Shown here: positions 1-8,770 of the stretch, piece after piece
Layout of the letters: each line of letters begins with the position of its first letter
Position numbering within the stretch: position 1 is the stretch's first letter
Origin: Yoonia sp. F2084L
Lineage (GTDB): Bacteria > Pseudomonadota > Alphaproteobacteria > Rhodobacterales > Rhodobacteraceae
Assembly (NCBI RefSeq): GCF_023015625.1
Contig: NZ_JALKAH010000005.1
Location: 248,001-312,000 of the forward strand
Length of the DNA stretch: 64,000 nucleotides
Direction: 5' to 3'
Translations under genes and position numbers: made by a program
Notes under the pieces: model-generated
Seen by the model: the letters and a program-made list of their open reading frames with translations, nothing else
What the model was told of the DNA's origin: nothing
The model's database searches: none

Positions 1-699
1 TTTGCCGGAACCCTGACACCAGAAGCGATGAGCACGCAGCGCCCGATTGATCAGATTATTGAAGGTAGCATCCGCTGGTCCATCGACACACAAGAGCTGA
101 TCGCAGCACTGATGCTGGAACCGTTTGGCGATCTGGTTGACGGGCTGACGGATTGTATGGCCACGCCCTTTGTGCCCGAACTCGACCCGACGATGGCTTG
201 CTGCGACCTGAAGGCGTTGATTAGCACTGATTGGGCGTGGGCTTGCGATGTGGATTACGACGCGCCAGAGGAATGCGCGCAGTTTTGGTACGTATCCGAG
301 GAAAAACTCGAACCCCGCCTTGGCAACAGGCACGCAGAGCCGGGGGCTGATCGTGAATCACCATTGGATATCGGGCGGCAGGTCAAAGCGCTGTCCCTTG
401 ACGTGCCCGATGATATCACACCGATCGGCCAATTCCTTGCTCAGCATCCCCAGCACCGGGCCGCGACCCGGCGGGTGCAAACCATGCAAAGGCACCCTTA
501 CGCCGAAATCCGCGATAACCTGATCAGTGAAACCTGCCTGCCCATCGACATTCTGCGCTGCAAGCTCGCGTTCTTTGGGGCTGCGAAGTTTGACCCAAAG
601 TCAGACCGCTGGACCCGGATCACCTTGGCCCAAGGTGCGCCACTTTTTGATGAATTGGACAACGCGGACGATTGGTGGCTGCCAGTGGCCAGCATCTGA
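1..699 (+). CDS. Hypothetical protein, 5' end outside window
   Basis: The reading frame is open to the window edge, so the true start may lie upstream; the first ATG inside is at 28, giving 223 residues. I recognise no family. The protein is rich in Asp, Trp and Cys (for example the DWAWACDVDYD stretch near residue 67) and has no signal peptide or membrane segment in the visible part, so it is probably cytosolic. Its stop overlaps the start of the next gene as TGATG, which suggests translational coupling with the DUF3726 protein and a joint role. Function unknown. Confidence 0.6.
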   Translation, partial: FAGTLTPEAMSTQRPIDQIIEGSIRWSIDTQELIAALMLEPFGDLVDGLTDCMATPFVPELDPTMACCDLKALISTDWAWACDVDYDAPEECAQFWYVSEEKLEPRLGNRHAEPGADRESPLDIGRQVKALSLDVPDDITPIGQFLAQHPQHRAATRRVQTMQRHPYAEIRDNLISETCLPIDILRCKLAFFGAAKFDPKSDRWTRITLAQGAPLFDELDNADDWWLPVASI

Positions 700-1217
700 T
701 GTGGGCGCTGAATGAAGTTGAAGGGTTGGTGAAAAAGGCCGCGCGTGGGGCAGGCTTTCCGACAGGCCAAGCCGAAGACCTTGGGCGCGTTGCGGCCTAT
801 CTGGCAGGCACCGGCGCGTCCGTGCAGCCAATTACGATGGCCTTGCAGGAACGGTTGAGCCAAGTTGATGTCAGATGGGCCGAGGGCTGTGTCGAAGTCC
901 AGCAGGGACCTGCCGCCTTGATCGGCCCCATCATCCGGGACGCTTTTGCGATGGGCTGCACAACTGCTGTGCTGACCGATATCAGGCATGCACCTTTAGT
1001 CGGTGCGTTTCTGGCAGAGAACGGTGTTGCGCAAAAATGGGACGGACCCGTTGTGACACGCAGCGATACGACCGTCCTGAAAGCGGCCTGCGGCCCGGTG
1101 ACAATACCCGGCCATGACTGGCAAATCTGGCTGGATTTGGCTGCAAAGACTTATGTCCCCGAAACCGATGCGTCGCGGATCGCCGGGGCAGGTGCGGGTC
1201 TTACAGACAACGACTAG
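699..1217 (+). CDS. DUF3726 family protein
   Basis: The N-terminus (MWALNEVEGLVKKAARGAGF) matches the conserved opening of DUF3726 proteins: an N-E pair, then a K-A-A-R-G-x-G block. The ATG at 699 is preferred over an upstream in-frame start at 672 because it begins exactly at this conserved motif and overlaps the stop of the preceding gene (TGATG). The product is 172 residues without signal peptide or membrane segments. The family is widespread in Rhodobacterales and has no established function. It is convergent with the response-regulator gene, with only 10 bases between their ends. Confidence 0.75.
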   Translation: MWALNEVEGLVKKAARGAGFPTGQAEDLGRVAAYLAGTGASVQPITMALQERLSQVDVRWAEGCVEVQQGPAALIGPIIRDAFAMGCTTAVLTDIRHAPLVGAFLAENGVAQKWDGPVVTRSDTTVLKAACGPVTIPGHDWQIWLDLAAKTYVPETDASRIAGAGAGLTDND

Positions 1218-1227
1218 GGTCAGGACC

Positions 1228-1899
1228 CTAGGACATCCGGTAGCCCACATTTCGCAACGTTACGATCCTTGCTCCTTCGGGGCCGATCTTGCGGCGAAGG
1301 CGGCCAACATAGACGTCCACAACATTGGTTAACGGATCAGCGTTGAGGCCCCAAACGACGTTTAGGATACGTTCGCGAGACAGGACGCGCCCGTTGTTTG
1401 TCAGGAATAGTAAAAGCAAATCACGCTCTTTTTTTGACAGTTCGATCTCTTGGTCCTCCACGGAAACCTGTAGGGACGCACGGTCGAAGGTGAGCGCGCC
1501 GCTGGTGATGAGTGTCTCACTGACGTCTGTTTCGTACCCTTTTGCGCGTCGGTGGAGCGCCTCGACGCGCGCAATCAATTCATCAAAGTCGAACGGTTTC
1601 GTCAGATAATCATCAGCACCCATCTTGAGGCCGCTGACCTTTTCTTCGGGACTATCGAGGGCAGTCAGCATCAGGATGGGTGTCGTTGACTTGCGCGCAC
1701 GCAGTTTCCGGCACACATCCTGACCCTGAATGCCGGGCAACATCAGATCAAGTAAGATCACATCGTAGCTATTGACTGCCGCGTGTTCGAGTGCATCTTC
1801 GCCGTCGCCGACATGATCCACGGACCAACCTTCTGCCGCCAATCCACGGCGGATAAAATCGGCCACGCGCGTCTCGTCTTCGACGAGTAAGATATTCAT
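1228..1899 (-). CDS. OmpR/PhoB-family response regulator
   Basis: A 223-residue two-domain regulator. The receiver domain (about 1-115) has the acidic pair E7/D8, phosphoacceptor D51 in the LLDLMLPG strand and K101 in the YLTKPF motif. The C-terminal half (about 130-223) is an OmpR-type winged helix ending in the RRKIG and VGYRM signature. It lies 115 bases downstream of the histidine kinase gene on the same strand, so the two form a cognate pair. OmpR-family proteins bind tandem half-sites about 11 bp apart, and such boxes occur upstream of three genes in this block (6273, 6838 and 6982), which are its likely targets. The signal is unknown. Confidence 0.93.
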   Translation of the reverse strand: MNILLVEDETRVADFIRRGLAAEGWSVDHVGDGEDALEHAAVNSYDVILLDLMLPGIQGQDVCRKLRARKSTTPILMLTALDSPEEKVSGLKMGADDYLTKPFDFDELIARVEALHRRAKGYETDVSETLITSGALTFDRASLQVSVEDQEIELSKKERDLLLLFLTNNGRVLSRERILNVVWGLNADPLTNVVDVYVGRLRRKIGPEGARIVTLRNVGYRMS

Positions 1900-2014
1900 T
1901 TGCGACGGCTCCCATTGCTAAGTCAGGAAGGGATCTTAGCCCCGATTTATCAGGTAAGACACTTTTCTTGAGTTTACGTTGGCTTTACAAACCAGAGTTT
2001 CTGACAGTTTCTTG

Positions 2015-3583
2015 CTATTTTGCTGGTGCGACCATCTTAACGTGCGGCTCGCTTGGGATGGTAATGATCGCCCGCAGTCCGCTTTCGCTCCTATCCTCTA
2101 ATGCGACTGTGCCGCCATGCGCTTCGACGATTGATTTGACGACCGGAAGACCAAGTCCATTACCCTCGATGCCCTGACCCGATGCATTCGAGCCGCGAAA
2201 AAAGCGCTCAAACGCTTGCGATTTTTCGGCGTCGTTCAGGCCGGGCCCATTGTCTTCGACCGCGATGATGTAAGATGTCGTATTTTGCTGCACCGAGGCA
2301 GTTATCATCGGTCCGCCATAGCGCCGGGCATTTTGCAAAAGCGCCAGAACGGACTGCCGCAGGCGTACTTCGTCTATGCTGGCGGTCACCGGTTCGTCGG
2401 GTTCATAAATAATGACCGAGCTTGGAAACATTGATGCAGCGTCACGTATGACTTTGCGTAGATCAATGTCTTTGCGGTCAAGCCGCAGCTGGCCGGCTTC
2501 GTAACGCGCGACAGTCAACATATCGTCAACGATTTGGTTCGTATGCTTGGCTGAATCGCGGATTCGCGCGAAAGCATCCGACACGTCCTCGCTGAGGTTT
2601 GTCGAGGTGCGCAGCGTGACTTCTGCCTCACCCAGGATAATTGCAAGCGGTGTGCGCAACTCATGGCTGATGTCGGCCATCAGTTGTTTGCGGTTCTCTT
2701 CGCCGTTTTCAAGCTTGTAGACCAGTTGCTGAAGCTCATTGGTGCGCGCTTCAACCGTGTCCTCAAGGTGTTTCTTCTGCTCCGCACGGGTGGCTTCACG
2801 GGCAGCAAGGCCCTCGCTCATACTGTTCAGCACGGTGCCGAGTTCGCGGAATTCCCGACTGCCACCAAGGTGGACAGCTTCAGAGTAATCTGCATCGCGC
2901 AGCCGGTGAAAGCCTTGTTGCAACTGGATGATCGGCTTGCGTATCTGCTCGTTGAAAGACACACCACCCACAATCACCGTTGCCCCTGCACCCAGCAAGA
3001 TCATGTAAACCAGTTGTTCGTTCCAGGCGCGAAAAGCTGATGCCTCGGCGAGTACTTCTTCGGTTTCCTCGCGCTCTTCGGCAAGTGCGGCTGCGATTTT
3101 GCGGTCAAGCTCTTCGTCGATATCGCCATCAAGAAGTGCCGCCAAACGCTCGATCTGAATGAAGGTATCAATCGGGTCGCCTGATGCCGTCAATGTCGCG
3201 ATGGCGTCATCGACAAACCTGATGTCAGCTTCGATTGTATCAAGCAGTTCGAGCTCTTCAATTTCTTCTTCACCGACCATCAGGATTTCGCGACCGATGA
3301 CATTGCGAATATCGGCAAGGTTCTGTGCGATCGCGTCACGTAATTCGCTTTCCAATGCCCCCCCATCACGGTCACCGATCAGCAAGGCATCGCCGCGCTG
3401 CTTGAACAGACGATACAGGTTCGATTCCAATCGCTGGTGGAGGCTGAAGGATTCTTGTGCCAGTTGCGTCCGGGCATCCCACCAGCGTGCTTTGTCGAGA
3501 CTATAAAGGGTCATCCCGGCAAAGCCGCCGATCAAGCCAACAATAACCACCGCATAGATGCCAAAAAGGGTTGTAGAACGCAT
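2015..3583 (-). CDS. HAMP-containing sensor histidine kinase
   Basis: A 522-residue membrane kinase. TM1 spans about residues 8-28, followed by a very acidic helical extracytoplasmic region (about 30-188, with Glu-rich runs near 105-120 and 169-180) and TM2 at about 191-210. HAMP and coiled-coil segments follow (about 212-300). HisKA carries H307 in SHELRTP; the ATPase domain has the N box near N418, the DNGPGL box at 444 and the GNGLGL box at 475. The start lies two bases after the stop of the ABC-like gene upstream, so both are in one transcript. The acidic sensor region could respond to cations; that is inference only. Confidence 0.93.
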   Translation of the reverse strand: MRSTTLFGIYAVVIVGLIGGFAGMTLYSLDKARWWDARTQLAQESFSLHQRLESNLYRLFKQRGDALLIGDRDGGALESELRDAIAQNLADIRNVIGREILMVGEEEIEELELLDTIEADIRFVDDAIATLTASGDPIDTFIQIERLAALLDGDIDEELDRKIAAALAEEREETEEVLAEASAFRAWNEQLVYMILLGAGATVIVGGVSFNEQIRKPIIQLQQGFHRLRDADYSEAVHLGGSREFRELGTVLNSMSEGLAAREATRAEQKKHLEDTVEARTNELQQLVYKLENGEENRKQLMADISHELRTPLAIILGEAEVTLRTSTNLSEDVSDAFARIRDSAKHTNQIVDDMLTVARYEAGQLRLDRKDIDLRKVIRDAASMFPSSVIIYEPDEPVTASIDEVRLRQSVLALLQNARRYGGPMITASVQQNTTSYIIAVEDNGPGLNDAEKSQAFERFFRGSNASGQGIEGNGLGLPVVKSIVEAHGGTVALEDRSESGLRAIITIPSEPHVKMVAPAK

Positions 3584-3584
3584 G

Positions 3585-5114
3585 TTAGAGAGCCTTTTCG
3601 TTGTCTAGTGCAATAGTAGAGGAAACTGCCGTTTGCGCTATGATGATTGTTGCCGGAGTCATCCCGCGCAGGGTTTCGATTAAGCTGTTTTGATCAGGCT
3701 CTGCCGACCAGCGCGACGATGCAATCACGATCACATCGCATTTGCCTAACACGACACGTGCAAGCTCAAGCCGCAGCGATTGAGCGGCCGTCAGGCCTTT
3801 GCCGTTCTCTGACATCCGTTGGTCCAGGCCCTGTGGTGCGCTTAGCAGTGTTTCAAGACCGAATGCGGTCAAGGTCTGGGCGATGCGTTTGTCAGTTGGG
3901 CGTTTCCGGCTCATCAAGGTTGCAGACCGCCGTAAACTGCCTTGCAGACCCAGATGATCGTCACCGATATGGGCGATCCTTGGTCGCTGTGCCTGGCCAT
4001 CAAAGCGGACATCGACGCTGTTGCTTGCATCAAGCCCCGCGATAAGTCGGGCAAGCGTGTGGCTTGAAGCGCCGGTCAGTTTGGTGACTTCACCACGGTT
4101 TGCGTCGACCTTTACTGGCTTGCCTCGATACATCCCGGTGAGCGTCACCGAAACGGGTCCAGCCTTTGACCGCGACCGCCGCCTCATGACCGGTTCGTTC
4201 AAAAGCCGTTGGGCCTTTTCGCGCGCAACACGCCATGCGCAATACTTGTCCCATGCAGACCCAAGGTCCTGCATCGGCATGGCGATAAGCGCCAAAACAG
4301 ACAGGCTCGCAGCGACCGTGGCCGGTGCAATGCCATTACGGCTGGCCAGCCACAGCATTGTCAGACCCGAGAGCGCTACCCCAATTTGCAAAATCGCTTG
4401 AAGCCCTGCGGTCCGGCCCCGGCGGGCGACGGCATCATCACGGAGCGACGCGCCTTGTCCGTCCAATGCGCGCAATTCCCGGCTCGTCCGGCCCATCAGA
4501 TCAAGATCGGGGGCGATGGCGATACGTTCGATCATTGCAATCGCGATACTGGCGCGGCGGTGGCGCAATTTGCGGTGACGACGCTCCAAATGCCAGGCGG
4601 CCAGCACCATGACCACAAGGGCAGCGCCTAGTGGTATCAGGCCTGCGGTCGCAAGGGTAGGATCAAGGGCAAACAGGATCGCAACAGCAGCGGGCAGGAC
4701 CACTGACGCAGACAGCACGTCTGGCAAACCACGCCCGAACCATAACCGGGCAGCGGACAGATCACCGACAAATCGCAAAGACAATGCCCCGACACGACGT
4801 TCATCGTGGCGCGATTTTGGCAGCCTTGCAATCTGCTTATATAACGCATGGCGCAAGGCTATTGCATAGCTTTGTCCAAGGCTTTCAGCGCGCCGTCGCG
4901 ATAGCAGCAAGCAGATCGCGGCGACAATGCCTGCCGCTGCCAGTGCAAGCATCGTGTGTATCGCAAGCCCGCCGCCAGTATGCAGTGCCGCGAACGCATC
5001 TCGTGTGGCAAACGCACAGACAGCAAGAGCTGCTGCCTGCGCGATGCCACACGACACGACGAGGACCGCGTCAATGACGCGGTCCCTTGTAGCCAGAGTT
5101 GGGGAAGTACTCAT
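3585..5114 (-). CDS. ABC-exporter-like protein with degenerate ATPase domain
   Basis: The 509-residue protein has the layout of a half ABC exporter (CydC/CydD-like): several hydrophobic segments in residues 12-285, then a nucleotide-binding-like domain (about 320-505). Every catalytic motif has decayed. The Walker A position reads LTGASSHTL (346-354) with no Gly-Lys-Ser/Thr; the signature reads LTAAQ (441-445) instead of LSGGQ; Walker B is VIVIASS (461-467) without Asp-Glu; the H-loop is IIAQ (491-494) without His. The frame is intact over 1.5 kb, so this looks like a maintained pseudo-ATPase rather than a pseudogene. Start ATG overlaps the upstream stop by four bases. It may act as a sensor partner or scaffold for the adjacent kinase. 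Confidence 0.8.
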   Translation of the reverse strand: MSTSPTLATRDRVIDAVLVVSCGIAQAAALAVCAFATRDAFAALHTGGGLAIHTMLALAAAGIVAAICLLLSRRRAESLGQSYAIALRHALYKQIARLPKSRHDERRVGALSLRFVGDLSAARLWFGRGLPDVLSASVVLPAAVAILFALDPTLATAGLIPLGAALVVMVLAAWHLERRHRKLRHRRASIAIAMIERIAIAPDLDLMGRTSRELRALDGQGASLRDDAVARRGRTAGLQAILQIGVALSGLTMLWLASRNGIAPATVAASLSVLALIAMPMQDLGSAWDKYCAWRVAREKAQRLLNEPVMRRRSRSKAGPVSVTLTGMYRGKPVKVDANRGEVTKLTGASSHTLARLIAGLDASNSVDVRFDGQAQRPRIAHIGDDHLGLQGSLRRSATLMSRKRPTDKRIAQTLTAFGLETLLSAPQGLDQRMSENGKGLTAAQSLRLELARVVLGKCDVIVIASSRWSAEPDQNSLIETLRGMTPATIIIAQTAVSSTIALDNEKAL

Positions 5115-6175
5115 GCGGCTACGTCGTTGGTTTCCCGACGCATCAGCGGTGCAACATGCTGCATGATGGTGTCAGGGGATCGAAGGTCTTCGCGCGATAC
5201 GATTGGCAAATCGGTCGCTTCGGCAGCTTCGGCTGCCGCAAGCGGCGAGCAGCTGACCATGCCAGAGATCGCGAAGGGTGACAGACCGACCTGCTCAAGC
5301 ACCAACTTGCCGCCCAAAGCGCTGAGCGCATCTGGTGCTGCAAAAAGGATGCCGTCCAGCCGGTCGCGGATGGTTGATGACCTGAGGATCGCGCGGGTTT
5401 CCTGCTGGAACACCCCGTCAGCAATTTCGACCACGACAATTTCGGCGCCTCGTACGGCGGCTGTTGCCACAAGCGTGTCAAAGCCTGCCTCGATCTGCTC
5501 CATCGGCATCCGGTATGTTGTCGGCATACCGACGTCGGTGAAATCCAGTGCCGGCGCGCCGCCATCTTCAAAGCTGTTAAAGTCACCAAATGCACCGGTG
5601 CCTGTCGCCTTGACGCCTGCAACTGAATAACCGGCGCGGATCAGCCCGTGCGCAAGACTGGAGGCCGCTGTCGTTTTGCCCGAATTCATAGAGGCCCCAA
5701 AGACCCCGATCACGGTCACGTGGTCATTTGCGGGAAGCTGCGGCAAAACATAATCTGCTATGTTCATGATCTTGCCATGTTCACCGACCAAAAGGCCGAT
5801 TGGCTTCAGTCGGGTCGGCTCGGAAATGCGGACATGCGATGCATCAATGCGACCCGCTATACCGCCGCCTGCGACGAGGTCGATCAGATCATCGTCAATC
5901 ACAGCGCTGGCGAGGAACTGGTCAGGGGCATATCGGTCGCCAATGCATAGAACGACCAAGTCGCCGGGGTAGCTTTCTGAGGCACGGCGCTCGGCGAGTT
6001 GAATTTTCTTATGTTGTCCGATCTCGGCGATTTGGCACAGGATCAGGTCACCGGCTTTTGCGGCATCATAGTTTGTAGATAGATCGCGGACATCGCAACG
6101 ATCAACGCGACGGGTTGTAAAGGCCCACTTGGCAGTTGTGCAAAGTGTGGCGCTCAGCGGGGTCATCGTGGTCAT
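5111..6175 (-). CDS. P-loop NTPase of unknown role
   Basis: This 354-residue protein has an intact Walker A motif, GASMNSGKTT (160-169), followed by an AxSLAHGLIRAGY helix as in the MobB/dethiobiotin-synthetase/DUF1611 group. Later stretches such as VKATGTGAFGD and EIVVVEIADGVFQQ fit the same fold. An N-terminal domain of about 150 residues is not recognised. No signal peptide is visible, so it is probably cytosolic. It heads the operon P-loop protein, pseudo-ABC, kinase, regulator: the next gene overlaps it by four bases. A tandem TCAT box lies 97 bases upstream of its start. The substrate is unknown. Confidence 0.75.
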   Translation of the reverse strand: MTTMTPLSATLCTTAKWAFTTRRVDRCDVRDLSTNYDAAKAGDLILCQIAEIGQHKKIQLAERRASESYPGDLVVLCIGDRYAPDQFLASAVIDDDLIDLVAGGGIAGRIDASHVRISEPTRLKPIGLLVGEHGKIMNIADYVLPQLPANDHVTVIGVFGASMNSGKTTAASSLAHGLIRAGYSVAGVKATGTGAFGDFNSFEDGGAPALDFTDVGMPTTYRMPMEQIEAGFDTLVATAAVRGAEIVVVEIADGVFQQETRAILRSSTIRDRLDGILFAAPDALSALGGKLVLEQVGLSPFAISGMVSCSPLAAAEAAEATDLPIVSREDLRSPDTIMQHVAPLMRRETNDVAA

Positions 6176-6272
6176 TGGTCTACTCCTGGTTCAGACAATT
6201 GTGATGACCCCCTTTTGACAGCTGCACCTGACTGTTTTCCGGCAGACTGATGAACGTCTTTTGGACGGATGA

Positions 6273-6289
6273 ATGAATGTCACATGAAC
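6273..6289 (-). promoter_or_regulatory. Putative response-regulator box, P-loop operon promoter
   Basis: On the coding strand of the downstream operon the site reads GTTCAT-N5-ATTCAT, two six-base half-sites spaced 11 bp, the geometry used by OmpR/PhoB regulators. Its gene-proximal edge is 97 bases from the start codon at 6175. A further GTTCAT lies 18 bases nearer the gene (6250-6255). The same arrangement recurs before the EF-hand gene and the DUF4956 gene. Confidence 0.5.
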
Positions 6290-6334
6290 GCATAAGTATC
6301 TGCTTTTCGTGATTGCCATTGCCGCAAAGGCACC

Positions 6335-6736
<402 letters not shown>

Positions 6737-6837
6737 TCTACTCCCTCCTTACTTTGGGCAATTGATAAACGGTCTAAAATCTTTTTGTTCGAAGGGTGAA
6801 ACTAGCGGTCATAGATGACAGCTGTCCTGTCATAGAA

Positions 6838-6854
6838 ATGAACATCAGATGAAC
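6838..6854 (-). promoter_or_regulatory. Putative response-regulator box, EF-hand promoter
   Basis: On the coding strand the site reads GTTCAT-N5-GTTCAT, a perfect direct repeat with 11-bp spacing. It is 101 bases upstream of the EF-hand TTG start at 6736 and in the same orientation relative to its gene as the box before the P-loop operon. The flanking gcGTTCAT is also shared between the two sites. Confidence 0.5.
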
Positions 6855-6981
6855 GCGAAGGTTCTGCATGACCCAAGGCTGATGGCGCGGCGCAGATCGG
6901 GGCACCGCTGATACAACAAGGCTGATCCAGAGATATAGTGAGGGCGTGATCCGGGGCGTGCATGTCGCGCGCAAGTCAAAC

Positions 6982-6998
6982 TGTCATCTTTTGTTCAT
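6982..6998 (+). promoter_or_regulatory. Putative response-regulator box, DUF4956/VTC promoter
   Basis: The plus strand reads TGTCAT-N5-GTTCAT, 11-bp spacing, facing the DUF4956 gene. The first half-site is imperfect. If translation starts at the ATG at 7098 the box lies 99 bases upstream, the same distance as for the other two boxes. The rest of the 6737-7097 intergenic stretch shows no further gene. Confidence 0.4.
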
Positions 6999-7097
6999 AA
7001 AAGTGTTACGCGCCCTTCACCGGCCATGCAGGCCGCTGCCATTTCTTCCTGCCATCCCTTTCATCAAATGCTGGCCATCGTGGCAGCGAAGATTGGA

Positions 7098-7682
7098 ATG
7101 GATGGAGCAATGCTGGAAGATCTTTTTACAAGCGGAGTAATTGAACGTTTCTTACTGAACGTCATCGCGATGACGTGCCTGATTTTTGGCCTTTTCTATA
7201 GTCGGTATCGCGACAAGGAACTTGTCACCGCAGCGTCGCTCTTCAACATTTTTGCTTTCGGGGTTCTGACGATCCTTGGCTCGGTTGAGTTTTCGCTGGC
7301 CGCCGGTTTCGGCCTGTTCGCGATCCTTGCCCTTTTCACTCTACGCTCAGAACAGATCAGTAAAATCGAGATCACCTACTTCTTTGGTTCTATCGCCATC
7401 GCAGTGGTTTGTTCCGTGCAAGGCACCACAATGCCGTTTGTGATCGTCGTTGTCGGGTTTGTTTTGATCGGAGCCTATGTTTTCGACCATCCGCGCATTC
7501 TGAAGTCTGTCGATGGCATCAAGATCACTCTCGATAAGATCGACCCCGACGCCCTGTCCGACCCCGCAAAGATGCGCACAGACCTGTCCGAAAGGCTGGG
7601 TGTTGAGGTCATGACCTATCAGATTATCGCGCTGAACTACATCACCGACATGGCGCAGATCAACGTCTTCTATCGCAAATAA
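7098..7682 (+). CDS. DUF4956 membrane protein, VTC partner
   Basis: An integral membrane protein with about four hydrophobic segments in its first two thirds, followed by a soluble tail (from about YVFDHPRILKSVDG). Sequence and neighbourhood match DUF4956, a family usually encoded directly before VTC-domain proteins, as here (23 bases apart). I place the start at 7098 (194 residues); the frame is open from an ATG at 7026, and 7110 is also possible. None has a convincing ribosome site, but 7098 puts the upstream TCAT box at the same distance as in the two sister promoters. It may form the membrane channel or anchor for a VTC-type polyphosphate polymerase; this is inferred from VTC complexes in general. 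Confidence 0.82.
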   Translation: MDGAMLEDLFTSGVIERFLLNVIAMTCLIFGLFYSRYRDKELVTAASLFNIFAFGVLTILGSVEFSLAAGFGLFAILALFTLRSEQISKIEITYFFGSIAIAVVCSVQGTTMPFVIVVVGFVLIGAYVFDHPRILKSVDGIKITLDKIDPDALSDPAKMRTDLSERLGVEVMTYQIIALNYITDMAQINVFYRK

Positions 7683-7705
7683 TCACGCAAGCTGAGGTAA
7701 GCATC

Positions 7706-8512
7706 ATGGACCATCGTATCGCTCAAAGCCTGTCGACATTTGACACGATCACATTAGAGGGCCTGAACGCAAAAGCGGCAATGCTGGAGCGGCTGGATAA
7801 CAAATACATTGTACCTGCGGATCGCCTTCTTCCTGCGTTCAATGCCTTTGCCGATCATTTCGATGTTCTTGAGATCGACGGCAAAAAGTCGTTCATCTAC
7901 GCGACCGAGTATCATGACGATGCGGCTGCACAATCCTACTTTGACCATCATCAGGGCCGGCGCAAACGCTGCAAAGTACGGGTGCGAAACTATGTCGACG
8001 CTGGATTCAGTTACCTTGAGGTCAAGCTTAAGGACCTGCGGAATGTCACAGTGAAGAAACGGCTCAAGCTGGATCAAACCTCTGCTGGTCTATCGCCCGA
8101 AGCATTGGCATTTATTGATGATTGTCACACTGAAATGTACGGCACACCCCTTGGTCGCAATTTGCAGCCTGTGCTAAAGATGCGCTACGCACGGATCACG
8201 CTTGTCGCCAAGGATGGTGGCGAACGCATGACGATTGACACCAATCTTAGCTTCCGCACGAAAGCGCTGGAACGTCACGCCGCACCCGACCACTTCATTC
8301 TTGAAACGAAATCGGCACGGGGCAACGGCTTGGCGGATAGTATTCTGCGCGGTCAGCAGATGCATCCCACCAAGCAGTGTTCAAAGTTCTGCATGGGAAT
8401 GGCCGCACTTGGCGTGGTCGAGCGGCACAATCGGTTCCTGCCAGCGCTGAGAAAGCTGCAAGTCTTCGAGCAACCCTTGCTGCAACGCGATGGGCTTTCA
8501 GCTGCGGCATAG
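7706..8512 (+). CDS. VTC-domain polyphosphate polymerase-like protein
   Basis: A 268-residue soluble VTC (triphosphate-tunnel) domain. The tunnel residues expected for the family are visible: ERLDNKY with K33, the CKVRVRNY strand (K90, R92, R94), YLEVKLK (E105, K107, K109), K118-R119, R160, the ETK motif (E200, K202) and the final K223/K227 around a CSKFCMG turn. Eukaryotic VTC catalytic subunits make polyphosphate from ATP, and bacterial members are predicted to act similarly. No membrane anchor is present, so association with the DUF4956 protein is likely. The adjoining acidic Ca-binding protein suggests a role in polyphosphate or mineral handling (inference). Confidence 0.88.
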   Translation: MDHRIAQSLSTFDTITLEGLNAKAAMLERLDNKYIVPADRLLPAFNAFADHFDVLEIDGKKSFIYATEYHDDAAAQSYFDHHQGRRKRCKVRVRNYVDAGFSYLEVKLKDLRNVTVKKRLKLDQTSAGLSPEALAFIDDCHTEMYGTPLGRNLQPVLKMRYARITLVAKDGGERMTIDTNLSFRTKALERHAAPDHFILETKSARGNGLADSILRGQQMHPTKQCSKFCMGMAALGVVERHNRFLPALRKLQVFEQPLLQRDGLSAAA

Positions 8513-8581
8513 AATTACATGGGTCGGTACATAACAGGCACAGGTAGCGCCTTCTAACAGCGACGCTCAACAAGCGAAGTT

Positions 8582-8658
8582 TGGTGACCCCGATTGGATT
8601 CGAACCAATAACCTGCCCCTTAGGAGGGGGCTGCTCTATCCAGTTGAGCCACGGGGCC
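8582..8658 (-). tRNA. tRNA-Arg (anticodon CCT)
   Basis: The minus strand folds into a 77-nt cloverleaf including an encoded CCA end. The acceptor stem GGCCCCG pairs with CGGGGTC (one G-U), the anticodon stem is GCCCC/GGGGC and the loop CTCCTAA presents CCT, which reads the rare AGG Arg codon. The T arm has the canonical GGTTCGAATCC loop. It stands alone and no att repeat or integrase is seen beside it. Confidence 0.97.
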
Positions 8659-8770
8659 GTTTGCCAAGACGGAATGCCTGTGTTTGCCTTTGCGGTCAAC
8701 GGTCATGCGGAACTGGCTTTTGTGGCAAAGCCCCGCTAACAATAAGAAAACGACGGACGGGACCCTTCCT

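Noticed and set aside
8582-8658. tRNA-Arg as an integration site for an island
   Set aside because: No integrase, no repeated tRNA 3' end and normal flanking genes were seen.
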